This document shows positions 22,546-33,545 of a stretch of DNA of 64,000 nucleotides, in pieces. This DNA comes from Leucosporidium creatinivorum (Eukaryota > Basidiomycota > Microbotryomycetes > Leucosporidiales > Leucosporidiaceae). Each line of letters starts with the position of its first letter. Within the stretch, counting starts at the first letter, position 1. The stretch is from assembly GCA_001600635.1 (NCBI GenBank), contig BCKL01000008.1:321830-385829 (forward strand). Direction: 5' to 3'. The translations under genes were made by a program, and so were the position numbers. The notes beneath the pieces were generated by a model that saw only the letters and a list, made by a program, of their open reading frames with translations, did not search any database and was not told the DNA's origin.

Positions 22546-23087
22546 GCCCATCTGCACCCTCACCTACACCTACACCACAGCCCTTGCGTCCACCCCTCGT
22601 CGCTCGCTCAGCTCATCGCCCGCTCGAACGCGCGCTCTTGGACCAATTGAGGACGCTGGAGCTGCTTTCGTGAGATCGTCGCTGCTGTAGGGTGAGTACT
22701 AGAGATCTGGAGATGTGTAGGAGACCTCGACGGTGCTGCAGTAGACTGGGAGAGGCGCTGAGAGGGAGGAGCTGCCGGGCGAGGGAGGAGAAGGGGGCCG
22801 CTGGACGAGACAAAGGCGCAAAGCGGCAGAAGGTGGAGGGAGATTTGAGAGTGTAGCTTGGAAGAGAGAGAGCTACAGACACTCTCGTACAAGGAGAGCA
22901 ATCCGCTGACCTTTCTTTCGCACGTCGCAGACCGTCTCGGCGATCGCTTTTCACCTCCAAGCTCGACCTGGCTGCTTCCAGCGTCGACCGCATCAGCATC
23001 AAGTACGCGAATCCACCGTTTTCCTCATCTTTAAGCAAAGCCAACCTGTGATGACCTCCACAGCTTCTCCCACGCTCTCTCCTCGCC
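22546..23087. other. leader region of F-box gene J
   Basis: No coding exon identified. A possible 5'-UTR intron runs from GTACGC at about 23002 to CCACAG at about 23062, just before the ATG at 23088. Confidence 0.4.
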
Positions 23088-24344
23088 ATGCCCGAGCTGC
23101 CTTCAGAAACCCTCCTCCACATCTTCTCCGATCTGGGCGAGCACGACGATCCACCAGCTGTCTACACCCTCTCCAATCTCTGCCTGGTATCCAAATCATT
23201 CCTCAAGCCCGCCCGAGACGTCCTCTACCGCCGACTCTACCTCTCCTTCCACCTCGCCAAAGTCGCCTCCGCCAATGGGAGCGCATTGGCGCCGTTTCCC
23301 CCTTCACTCTGCGCCGTAGAGATAGATGGGGTGCGCTGGGAGCTTCGAGTGCGCTTCGCATCCATCATCCACACCCTCGCCTCGTCCCCCGCGTTCGCTG
23401 CCCGAGTGCAATCCGTCTCTTTAGGATTCGTGTCTGAGTCCAGGAAAGGCCGCCGTCCCGATTATGCGCACTTCGGGATTCTCGTAGGGCCTCAGACACT
23501 CAGCGCGGCGATTGAACGCCTCCTCGGATCGTTCTGGCAGCGGATCCAGCCAGGCGTGCACGTCCACTTGAATTCGACTCCAAGCTGGGCGGTACAAGGC
23601 CTCCTCGACAGCCTACAGGATCGACCCGGAATGTTGAAGAGCATGAGCATGGGTGTGCGGCGAGCACGTCGTTACCACGCCATCGAGGTCGACTCCCTCG
23701 TGCAGTTGCTCGGCGACGCACCCCCGCTCCGAGCCTTGGAGTTCTATGACCGACGCTCGGAACGCTCGGACTGGCCTACGACTCCACAGCTGAGCTCTCT
23801 ACGCCATCTCAAGGTCCGATAAGCCTCCCTCCCCACCTTCCGCGCCCTCACCGCCCGCTCCTCCGCCAACCTCACTCGGCTCGACCTCGTCCTCGCCACG
23901 ACTAAACCACTCGACCTGTCGACCTTCTCCAGCCTCAAGCATGCTCAGCTGAAACTCCTCCCCACCAGTCATTGGTGGAGCCACCAATGTCCTTCCATCT
24001 CGTGGATCGCCCCAGAGCCGAGCTTCATCACTTCCCTCCACCTCGGCCCAATCAACATGTCTTCCCCTCTCCCTTCCATCCCACTCTCAGTTCAACACCT
24101 TACTCTGGCTCCCATCATTCCAGCCACTAAGGCTCACAATCCCACCTCTCGCTCATCATCCCTTTTGGCGCTCGGCCGAGCAGTTCGCTCCGCCTCTGCC
24201 CTTCGGACGCTGCACCTCCAGTGGGACGGCAGCAAGAGCGACTACTCGTCGTTGTTACTTCGGCGACAGCTCGAACTCGTGGAAGAGGCGGAGGGTAGTG
24301 GTGTACAGGTCTTGATGAGCTGGCTCGTCAAGGAGGAGCAATGA
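23088..24344 (+). pseudogene. F-box/LRR gene J interrupted by one in-frame stop
   Basis: An F-box protein distinct from subfamilies 1 and 2. It starts MPELPSETLLHIFSDLGEH and continues with LSNLCLVSKSFLKPARDVLY, a more canonical F-box. The reading frame runs 23088-24344 (418 codons) except for a single TAA at 23820-23822 in CGA-TAA-GCC. Leucine-rich repeats continue in the same frame on both sides (LSSLRHLKVR before; LTRLDLVLATT and VQHLTLAPIIP after). I could not find an intron that removes the stop and keeps frame. It may be a recent pseudogene, a truncated 244-residue F-box protein, a read-through case or a sequence error. Confidence 0.65.
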
Positions 24345-24659
24345 GGAGCGGCCGGACGGCTCGAAGGAAAAGGGATAGCAGGCGACTCAGATGGCTGTAA
24401 CGACGGGCTATTATGTATCAGAGCTTCCGGATGAAGCGAGATCACAGCTTGAAAGAGGCAACAGAGCAACGAAGCTCGAAAGAGAGAGCTCGGCCCTCGG
24501 CTCGGCGGGAGCTCGTCGAATCGCTGCCGTCGCGGTCCGTGAACACTGCTCAATACTCTCACACGGTAAGGCTCCACAGCCGAGGAATGCTAGATGCGAT
24601 GCTGGTGATTCCAAAAACTCCCGAGTATACGAGCGAACCGTCATGAGAGTCATGCCTGA

Positions 24660-25820
24660 TCAAAGCTCCTCCTTCGCCGATGCCTTGGCCTTTGCGCCAG
24701 TTGCCAGAGGCTTGAAGAACGAATGAAGAGCATCGTACTTGAGCGCGCCTGCGAGTTGGACACGAGTCAGCTCATCCTCCCGCTGAACTCTAACCGCCGA
24801 GCTCTACTCACCCTCGTACTTGGTCACCTTCTCGCCGTCGAGGATGACCAACGCGGGCACCTTCTCCACCCCGAAGGCCTTCATTGTCTCCTCTCCAATC
24901 TTTGAATCCCGAGCAGCGTAGAAGTCGATCGTCTTGTGGAAGTCGGTCGAGAGGGCTTTGTAAAGGGGAGTGACAGTCGCGGCGGAGGTGAAGAGGAGGG
25001 AGATTGGCTTCTTGGCGGCCTGGGGGATACCGAGAGGGAGACCGTCAGTTGGAGCGATTGCGGCGGCAAAGGCTGAAAGATGGCCCACCTTCGACCGAAG
25101 AGCCTCCACCTCCTTCGCTGAGGTCGCGCGCTTGACAAACGTCGGCATGTGCTTGGTGGCGTACTCGACGATACCCTTGGCTTCACGAGGTCCGTTGTAG
25201 TCCTGTGATGGTGCAGAGCCACCGGGGAAGAGCTTGAGGGTGGGGAAGCCTGCGAAGGGAGGAGGTCAGCCTTCGCTCGGCGACTTCGGCAGACTCTGAT
25301 GGCTGTAGCTCACCCTTGACATCCTGCTCCTGGCACAACGGCTTGTTCACATCTTCATCGCAGTCGACGGCCACTGAAGAAGGAGGAGATGGCGGGGTCA
25401 GCGACCTTCCCAGCGGAGCAGCAGCAGCGGGAGGAGCTTACCGATGTTGATGAGACCCTTGAGGTTCTCAGCAGCTCGGTCGTACTCGGGCGCGAGCTTC
25501 TTGCAATAGCCACACCTGAAGGACGTCGAGCATGAGCGCAGTCAGCTCGCGAGCTCCGCCGTCCACAAGGTGCTGAGCTGCAGCAATCGCTTTCACTCAC
25601 CAAGGGGCAACAAAGGCAGCTACAGTGAGCTTCTCTGATCCATGCACGGCCTTCTTGAACGTCTTGCCCGTCAGCTGCTTGACTTGCTTCGAGTTGAAGA
25701 TGGCGGCCGACGACACGTCGGCCAAAGCGAGAGCGCTGAGGAGTACGGTGGCAGTGATTTTCCTGTAGGCGAGTACTCGTAAGCTCGTTATCATCCTCGA
25801 GACGCTGTAGCAGCTTACAT
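24660..25820 (-). CDS. ER protein disulfide isomerase, single thioredoxin domain (KEEL end)
   Basis: Six exons (ascending: 24660-24748, 24812-25249, 25314-25373, 25442-25515, 25601-25762, 25819-25820) give 274 residues. It should oxidise or isomerise disulfides in secretory proteins in the ER lumen. Residues 1-20 are a signal peptide (MKITATVLLSALALADVSSA). The thioredoxin domain has W55-C56-G57-Y58-C59 in an APWCGYCKKLAPEYDRAAE context and GFPTLKLFPGG with the cis-proline. A second thioredoxin-like half without an active site follows. The C-terminus KEEL resembles an ER retrieval signal. The start codon is split: AT at 25819-25820 and G at 25762. It is divergent from STT3. Confidence 0.85.
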
Positions 25821-26350
25821 GGCGATGCGAGCGGATTCGACGGAGCCAACCCGCCGAAGCTCGCGAGCTGAGCTTCTTTGTCTCGTCCAAATCGCTCCTT
25901 GTTCGACCTCGGCTGCATCAACTTCGTACAGGAATCAGCAGAGCTACCTCTTGCTGCTCTCCTACAGCCCATATCGTCTCTAGGCCGGCCTCCCCGACCT
26001 TTCGACGCGGCACCCTCACTCCCTGGCCAGACTCGGCGGCTCAAACTCCCCATCGACTCTCGCTGAGCTCTCGAACGGTCTGATCCACTAAATGTGAGCT
26101 TCACCTCGAGCATGTAGGCTTTGCCTATCTCCGTGCAGCGACGACAGCGCTCAGAACGGCGCTCCACGTTGAGGAGACCCTGCCATTCTTGAGGGAAACC
26201 GTCGAAGGTGGTGCAGAGCTGCTGCAGAAGGTGTAGCCGAGCAGCATAACGGACTGCAGGCCCACTCATAGCTCGCCATTGCTGTATCAAACCCCGACAG
26301 CTGACCTGCCCCCCCTCGACGCCTCCAGCCGCGCTCGCTTCTCGTCCACC
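25821..26350. promoter_or_regulatory. shared upstream region, PDI / STT3
   Basis: 530 nt between two divergent genes of the ER protein maturation pathway. Reverse-strand open frames crossing it have no recognisable content. No specific element, such as an unfolded-protein-response site, was identified by eye. Confidence 0.45.
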
Positions 26351-29170
26351 ATGGTCAGCTACGCCTACCAGCCACCAGGCTACTCGGCGGCCACCTCTTC
26401 GACCATGTCGGCCTTCCTTCGCACCATCATCCTCTGCCTCATCGCTGCCGCAGCCATGGCATCTCGCGAGTTCGCAGTCGTCCGCTTCGAGTCGATCATC
26501 CACGAGTGAGTTGACCTTGGGACCTTTTAGCCTACTAGAGAGCTTGCTGACCACTCACTGTACAGGTTCGACCCGTGGTTCAACTTCCGCGCGACCCGAG
26601 TGCTCGCAAAGGATGGCTTCTACGTGCGTCCTGTTCTGAGCTCTCCCCAGCGCGCTGTAGCTGATTCAGTCTCGCCGAACAGGAATTCTGGAATTGGTTC
26701 GACCCAACAGCATGGTACCCGCTCGGTCGCGTTGTCGGTGGAACCCTCTACCCCGGCCTCATGGTCACCTCGGGGCTGATCTGGAAGGCGCTCCACACCC
26801 TCTCCATCCCCGTCGACATTCGCGAGGTCTGCGTGCAGCTCGCTCCCCTCTTCTCGGGTCTCACCGCCTTCGCCACATACCTCTTCGCCCGTGAAGTCGG
26901 CAGCGGCGCCAGCAAGGAGGCGACCGGACTGTGGGCCGCCCTCTTCATCGGCATTGCTCCCGGCTACATCTCGCGCTCGGTCGCAGGCAGCTACGACAAT
27001 GAGGCGATCGCCATCTTCATCCTCATGTTCACCTTCTACCTCTGGCTGAAGGCCGTCAAGACTGGTTCGGCCGCCTGGGGAGCCGTCGCCGCCCTCTTCT
27101 ACTTCTACATGGTCGCCGCCTGGGGTGAGTGGAATGTACGAGAGCGTGGAGATCGATTGCTGATCCTCTCGACGTACAGGTGGATACGCCTTCATCACCA
27201 ACATGCTCCCCCTCCACGTCTTCGTCCTCCTCTGCATGGGCCGCTACACCCAACGCCTCTACGTCGCCTACTCCTCCTTCTACGCCATCGGAACCCTCGC
27301 TTCGATGCAGGTCCCTTTCGTGGGCTTCCTCCCCCTCCTCACCTCGGAGCACATGTCCTCCCTCGGCGTCTTCGGCCTCCTCCAAATCGTCGCCTTCGTC
27401 CAGCTCGTCCGCTCCCACGTTCCCGCCAAGCAGTTCAAGGTCCTCCTTCGCGCCGCCCTCGCCGTCGGAGCTGTCCTCGCATTCGGTGCCCTTTGGTTCA
27501 TGACCAGGTCGGGCAAGATCGCCCCGTGGACCGGCCGCTTCTACTCGCTTTGGGACACGGGCTACGCCAGGATCCATCTCCCCCTCGTCTCCTCCGTCTC
27601 AGAGCACCAGCCGACCGCCTGGCCCTCCTTCTACTTCGACCTCCAATTCCTCGTCTACCTCTTCCCTGCCGGAGTCTACATCTGCTTCCGCGAGTTGAGG
27701 GACGAGCACGTCTTCGTCATCATCTACTCGGTCCTCGCCTCGTACTTTGCCGGAGTCATGGTCCGCCTCATGCTCACCCTTACCCCTGTCGTCTGTGTCG
27801 CTGGAGCCGTCGCCATCTCCTCCGTCTTCGAGACGTACCTCGACCCCGTCGTCCCCGAGCCTCCCACTCCCGCCGGAGCCATCGCCGCCGACACTCCCAT
27901 CTCGGACGCCGAGGCCATCAACAACGCTACTTCCAAGAAGAGCAAGAAGACCGGCGCGACCTCGTCGGGAACCTCCTCGCCCACTCCTCGCAAGAAGCGC
28001 TCCTTCAGCCCCGGCATCTTCGGCCTCGACTCTCGCGTCGCTCCGCTCCTCACCTTTACCATGATGGCCGGTCTCTTCGTGCTCCACTGCACCTGGGTTA
28101 CCTCCACCGCCTACTCCTCCCCCTCGGTCGTCCTCGCCAGCCGCAACCAGGACGGCTCGCAGAACATCATCGACGACTTCCGCGAGGCCTACTACTGGCT
28201 GCGTCAGAACACCAAGGAGGACGCCAAGATTATGAGCTGGTGGGATTACGGCTACCAGATTGCTGGATTCGCCGATAGGACGACCCTCGTCGACAACAAC
28301 ACGTGGAACAACACCCAGTGAGTCTCGGCGCCGAGTCGTTTCGGAGATGCACGAAGCTCACCTCACTCTTCATCTGTTTTTTTCTCCTCCGTCTCCTCCT
28401 TATCCTTCGCTTCTCTTTCATCTTCCCTCGTTCGCCACCCTCAGCATCGCGATGGTCGGCAAGACGATGTCAGTCAGCGAGGAGGTGGCCTACCCCATCC
28501 TCCGCCAACACGACGTCGACTACGTCCTCATCATCTTTGGAGGACTGCTCGGCTTCTCGGGAGACGACATCAACAAGTTTTTGTGGATGGTCAGGATCTC
28601 GGAGGGTATCTGGCCCGAGGAGGTCAGCGAGCAGAAGTACTTTACCTCGAGGGGAGAGTACAAGGTCGATGGAGATGCGACCGAGACGATGAAAAATAGT
28701 CTGATGTACAAGATGAGCTACTACCGGTATGTTCTCTTGCTATTGTTCGGTCGCTGAGAACGTCGTTGACCTCGTCTTTCGCTCGCAGCTTCGCCGAGCT
28801 CTATGGTGGAGGACCCGCACAAGATCGTGTGCGCCAGCAGACCATCCCCAACACCCCCATCCAGCTCGATACCCTCGGTGCGTTCTGCTGTCTCACTCGT
28901 GCTTCTCGTTCGGCGCTGACCTATCCTCTCTCTCGTCTGCAGAGGAGGCTTTCACCTCGGAGAACTGGATCGTGAGTACTCTCTGCAGCCTCAATCCGAT
29001 CCGTCGACACGTAACTGATCTTCCGCCGACGCCCACAGGTCCGTATCTACGCCGTCAAGAAGGAGGATCCTCTCGGCCGCGACCACAAGTCGGCTAACGC
29101 CTTCGCCAACGGCAAGAGGAGGAAGCGAGTCAAGGCCGCTAACAAGAAGAAGCGGAGTAGCAGTGCTTGA
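26351..29170 (+). CDS. STT3: oligosaccharyltransferase catalytic subunit STT3
   Basis: Eight exons (26351-26505, 26566-26623, 26683-27124, 27180-28317, 28445-28726, 28789-28877, 28943-28971, 29039-29170) give 774 residues. STT3 transfers the dolichol-linked glycan to Asn in N-X-S/T sequons in the ER lumen. Visible hallmarks are [12 protein letters not shown] (first DxD-like motif, about residue 52), [10 protein letters not shown], many membrane segments, and the catalytic WWDYG at about 571-575 followed by [20 protein letters not shown]. The C-terminus is Lys/Arg-rich. A cytosol-like insertion with Ser/Lys repeats (27900-28010) precedes the last membrane part. The intron 28318-28444 is longer than usual (127 nt). 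Confidence 0.95.
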
Positions 29171-29457
29171 GCGGCAGCAACCAGCAGACCGGAACGGAGA
29201 ATCAAAAAGCAGCATTACAGCTTAGAGCGACGCCGAGTCGGCGAGTGTACTTCGGCGATCGACTTCTGCTTGCTTTGAGGCTACATCGGAGTCTCAGCAG
29301 CCTTTCCTGAGTCCCCAAACAATCCACTGAGAGGCGGTTGCCTTCCTGGAAGAGTTTCCTGACCTGGCAACATAAGTCGCTTGGGAAGGCAAGACTGGCT
29401 GAGGCGATCCTGAAGCGCTGAGCAAGCTGGAGAGGGGAGATTGGCTTCCAACGTTTC

Positions 29458-31339
29458 ATGCTCGTCAGGTCGCTCACCAAGCACACTCGACTACTCACAC
29501 TTTCAAACGCTCGCCTCTCTTCTACCTACACCTCACCACTCTTCTGCAGCGCTACAGCAGCCTCCCATTCCAGCGTCATCTCTGCCCCACTCCCGCTCAC
29601 CAGGTCTTCCTCTTCGACGACCTCCTGCACCTCAGCAGCCCGTTTCCTGCACAACAGCAACTCGTCTCGCAACATGTCCACCTCGCAGGGAAAGCAGGCT
29701 CAGTCCGAGATCACCTCGTGGGCCTCCAAGGATGGCAGCTTCAAGCGTCTCCCCTCCGTCTTCCGCAACCACATCGAAGTAGGAGGACAGCACCCTCCCG
29801 AGAAGGGGCGTTACACCCTTTATGTATCCTACGCCTGCCCCTGTGAGTATGATGTAGTGCAGAACCTCTCGAGAGCCGGCTCGGACGAAGCAAGCTGACG
29901 CACTCGGCGCCCTCCTCCTCCCCGTTCGCTATTCTCCTACGTTTCTGTAGGGGCTCATCGTGCTCTGATTGTGCGCCAGTTGAAGGGTCTAGAGGCTTGG
30001 ATCGATCTCTCAGTGGTCCATCCGTTCATGGGGGCGAAAGGTTGGTCATTCTACCCTCCCATTCGCGGCGAGGACGGATCGTACCCTGCCACCGAGGGTG
30101 AGACTGGACCCGACGATGGCATTGAGGGTGTGATCCCCGATCCCCTGTACAACGCCAAGTTCATCCGCGAGCTCTACTTCAAGGCCAACCCCGAGTACGA
30201 GGGAAGGTGAGTTTCGGCCGAGCCTAACTCGAGATCGAGCTGCTGCTGTAACAAGCTCGTTCGGTACAGGTTCACTGTTCCCGTGCTCTGGGACAACAAG
30301 CTGGAGACCATCGTCAACAACGAGAGCTCGGAGATCATTCGCATGCTCAACTCGGAGGTGAGCTTGCTCGCCGTTCCCCGTTCGCTGCACTTTCGCTAAC
30401 TTCTGCAATCCTACAGTTCAACTCGGAGCTGGAGAGCAAGTTTGCCGAGATCGACTTGTATCCCGAGTCCCTTAGGTCCGAGATCGACGCTCAGAACGAA
30501 TGGGTCTATGACACGGTCAGCTCGGTGGACTTCCCCGTCTCCAAGCTGTTGCTCACTCTGTTCCGACTCCAGGTCAACAACGGCGTGTACAAATCCGGAT
30601 TTGCGACCACTCAGAAGGCGTACGAGACCGCCGTCGTCCCCCTCTTCGAGTCGCTCGACAAGCTTGAGAAGCTCCTCGACGGCGACAAGGAGTTCATCGT
30701 CGGCTCGCAGCTCACCGAGGGCGATGTTAGGCTCTTCACCACCATCGTATGTTTCCTTGCATAGACCTGTCTGCCTCCTGCTGACCTCCGCCCTCCCACA
30801 GATCCGCTTCGACCCGTTCGTCGTTTCTCGGCGTCGCTATTCTCTTGCGCTGAGCTGACTTCTTGCGACCTCCTATCGCAGAGTCTACGTCGGACACTTC
30901 AAGACCAACCTCGGAACGTGAGTCGAGCCCGCGTGACTTCTACCAATCGCAGCAGCTCATCTCCGTCCCGTTTCGCAGGATCCGCCACAACTACCCCAAC
31001 TTGAACCGCTGGGTGAGCCTTCAACGCACCTCATCTCCCTGTTCCAGATTACTGACGTGGTCTCGTTCCCTACAGCTCCGCAACCTCTACTGGAACTACC
31101 CCTCGTTCAAGGACACGACCAACTTTGAGCACATCAAGGTCCGCCGAGCTCTCGTTCTGCTCCTCTCCATCACCATGCTGACACTCGACTCTCTCGCAGG
31201 CTCACTACTACATGTCGCACCCTCAAATCAACCCGACTCGCATCGTCGTACGTCTCCTTCCTGTCCGAGTGCGCCGAACGTCTCGCTGACCTTGACCTTG
31301 CAGCCCGTCGGCCCTCTCCCTGCTATCGAGCCCCTCTGA
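29458..31339 (+). CDS. ECM4: glutathionyl-hydroquinone reductase (ECM4-type, Xi-class GST)
   Basis: Eleven exons (29458-29842, 29951-30206, 30270-30357, 30417-30515, 30573-30746, 30802-30815, 30882-30917, 30979-31012, 31076-31138, 31200-31247, 31304-31339) give 410 residues. The enzyme reduces glutathionyl-hydroquinones using the active-site cysteine: C127-P128-W129-A in [19 protein letters not shown], where the Trp codon is completed by the first splice. Other family segments are [38 protein letters not shown] and [10 protein letters not shown] Ser/Thr-rich extension of about 70 residues precedes the second methionine ([12 protein letters not shown]) and may target mitochondria. Intron 30516-30572 is frame-neutral and is removed here because [14 protein letters not shown] matches the family. 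Confidence 0.9.
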
Positions 31340-31769
31340 ACGATTCAGAAGGCCAAAGTACAATAGCTTCGCATATCGGTACCAGTCGTCAGCTTAGTTT
31401 GGAAGGCAGAATACTGTACAGTCAGCCTCAACGCCTCGGGCGGCCTGCTTCCCAGCCAGCGCCGAGCTCGACCCTCCATCAGCCGAGAGAGCCGTGGCGG
31501 CCATCTCCTCGACCCTTGCACCTGCCCTGCCACCCTGAGCCTTCGATCTCCCTGCCTGATTGCTACTGACTCGCTCAGCGTGGACAGAATCTCCTCGCCT
31601 GAAGGGCCTCGGCGCTCATACTGTCGCCTTCTTCCACCATCGCCCTCTCGTCTCCCTCTCAGCGGGACCTTGTGCATCCCTTCCCTCCACCTTCGCTAGT
31701 CTGCACCAGAGGGCGAGCTAAGCAACACCCCCGCCCTGCTGGGGCGCTGGGCCTCGGCGATTGAGCAGC
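31340..31769. other. intergenic after ECM4
   Basis: No gene recognised. It ends where a duplicated piece of ECM4 begins. Confidence 0.45.
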
Positions 31770-31968
31770 TTCTACCCTCCCATTCGGCGAGGACGGATCG
31801 TACCCTGCCACTGAGGGCGAGACTGGACCCGACGATGGCATTGAGGGTGTGATTCCCGATCCCCTGTACAACGCTCAAGTTTATCCGCGAGCTCTACTTC
31901 AAGGCCAACCCCGAGTACGAGGGAAGGTGAGTTTCCGCCGAGCTCAACCCGACGGCGAGCTGCAGCTG
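31770..31968 (+). pseudogene. duplicated fragment of ECM4 exon 2 and following intron
   Basis: About 200 nt nearly identical to 30048-30247 in the same orientation, 1.7 kb downstream. It contains the end of ECM4 exon 2 (codons for [20 protein letters not shown] to YEGR) and the GTGAGTTT donor with the start of its intron. Small indels relative to the parent break the frame (CCCATTCGGCGAGG against CCCATTCGCGGCGAGG). No flanking exon is present, so it is a partial tandem duplicate with no expected product. Confidence 0.85.
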
Positions 31969-32385
31969 ATCAGTCGCTTTGCATCGTCGAAGGATTGAAA
32001 TCAGCTTGGTAGGTCGATCCGAGTGGTTGTGTTGTGTTGCAAAGCAGTCTAGTGTAGAGGCAGGGAATCGGCTCGGCGACGGCGGTTCGGCGAGGGCGTG
32101 CAGCAGCCCGGCTCCGCTTCGGTTCAAAGCCCATTTGCTCCAAGGTCGAACAGGAAACGTTGTTCTGTATCTCTGACCTGTCTATTCGGTGACCTCAGTG
32201 ACCAATTACCCCACCCCTCACTCAGCGCCTCGAACGACTCTCGACTCGACGCGCCACTTTTCGAACAGCTCTCCCTCCGGCTCTTCACTGCTCCAGCACC
32301 GCTTCGTCTCCTACAGCACATCTTCAGCACCGTCTCAACCTCTCCCTTCACTACACAGCCCCACCAGCTAAGCCCGCCGCTCGCC
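31969..32385. other. intergenic, upstream of peroxiredoxin-like gene
   Basis: No gene seen. Pyrimidine-rich toward the ATG at 32386, typical of promoters in this window. Confidence 0.45.
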
Positions 32386-33386
32386 ATGACGTTCGACCCG
32401 ACCACTCCTCCTACGCCGCAAGAGCTCGAGAAGGCCAAGCAGATCACTGTCAAGGATGAACAGGGCAAGGATGTGCTCTTGGGAGATCTACTTGATGGTG
32501 GAGAGCAGCCTGTGATTGCGATCTGGATTCGACACTTTGTGAGTGCTTCAGAGGTGCTTGCGCGAGCAGGGGAAGAACGATGCAGGCGAGTGGAAGGCTG
32601 CTGGGTTACGAGGCTGATCTTGTGTCCTCGCTCGACAGTACTGTGGTCTCTGCATGGACTTCATCTCGTTCCTCGGCTCCAAAGTCAAGCCAGAGGATCT
32701 CACGGGCAAGGCCAAGCTCATCATCATCGGATGTGGAGACCCGAGCATGATCAAGGGCTACAGGGACCTTCTGTCTACGCCATTCCCCGTCTACGCGGAT
32801 CCCAAGAAGGAGACTTGTGAGTTTCGGCGCTGCTCGTCGACCAAGATAGCCGAGAGCTGACCTTTCCGCTTTCGCAGACACCGCTCTGGGCAGTGAGTGA
32901 TGATCCAATAGACCTACAAGACCGTTGCTGACCTCCCTTCGCGCCCAGTGACCCTTCGTACCCTTGAACAAGGAGCCTTTCCGAAGGGCAAACCTGAGTA
33001 CATTGTTCGGGGCATGATCTCGAATGTTTGGGGCTCTATCAGGGTGAGATACGCTGCATCTGTCATCATGTACAAGGCTGACCCTCGGCACCCACAGAGC
33101 GCCTTCAGGATCGGCAAGCTCGGCGCCAGCTCGGGCGACATGTGAGCTTCGGCGCTCTCTCTCCAAGGCCTCATCGCTGACTGTTCGCCTCTTACAGCAA
33201 GCAGCTTGGTGGCGAGTTTGTCTTTGGACCTGCCAACTCTGTGCTGTACACTCATCGCATGGAGGTGCGCCCTTTCCCTCGCCTCTCGGCGCTCTCTTCG
33301 CTGACTTGCTTCTCTCGCAGAACACTCGCGGCCACGCTCCCGTCGACGAATTGCTCGCGGCATCTGGAGTCTCGCCTTCCGCTTAG
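32386..33386 (+). CDS. peroxiredoxin-like protein (AhpC/TSA-type, PRXL2 family)
   Basis: Seven exons (32386-32538, 32639-32816, 32878-32892, 32949-33043, 33098-33141, 33198-33264, 33321-33386) give 205 residues. The thioredoxin-fold core includes VIAIWIRHFYCGLCMDF with a CGLC pair, LIIIGCGDPSMIKGY, FPVYADPKKETYTALGM and GGEFVFGPANSVLYTHRMEN. This matches fungal AhpC/TSA-2 (PRXL2/AAED1-like) proteins, presumed redox enzymes. It has no signal peptide and is probably cytosolic. One exon is only 15 nt. Confidence 0.8.
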
Positions 33387-33545
33387 CTACCTATACACCT
33401 CTACTCGTGATACCCTACATAATTTGGAACCTCCTCTCTTTGCCCCGAACAATGAGTGCGGACCCTCCTCGGGATGAGATTCAGACGCGTCGCTGCTTCC
33501 CTTCCTCCTTCTCGCTCGTCTGTGTTACTCTGTACAACACTCGCG

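Noticed and set aside
25355-26554. 399-codon minus-strand frame across the PDI-STT3 spacer.
   Set aside because: Crosses PDI exons and introns in the wrong frame, low-complexity, no motif.
26761-28278. Long Arg/Pro/His-rich plus-strand frame of about 500 codons.
   Set aside because: Shadow of STT3 in another frame; the STT3 frame carries the family motifs and splice sites.
29171-29457. TTTCCTGACC between STT3 and ECM4 as another F-box upstream block.
   Set aside because: Only a short word matches; the other landmarks are absent.
31345-31677. 110-codon minus-strand frame downstream of ECM4.
   Set aside because: No start context, motif or splice support; likely chance in GC-rich DNA.
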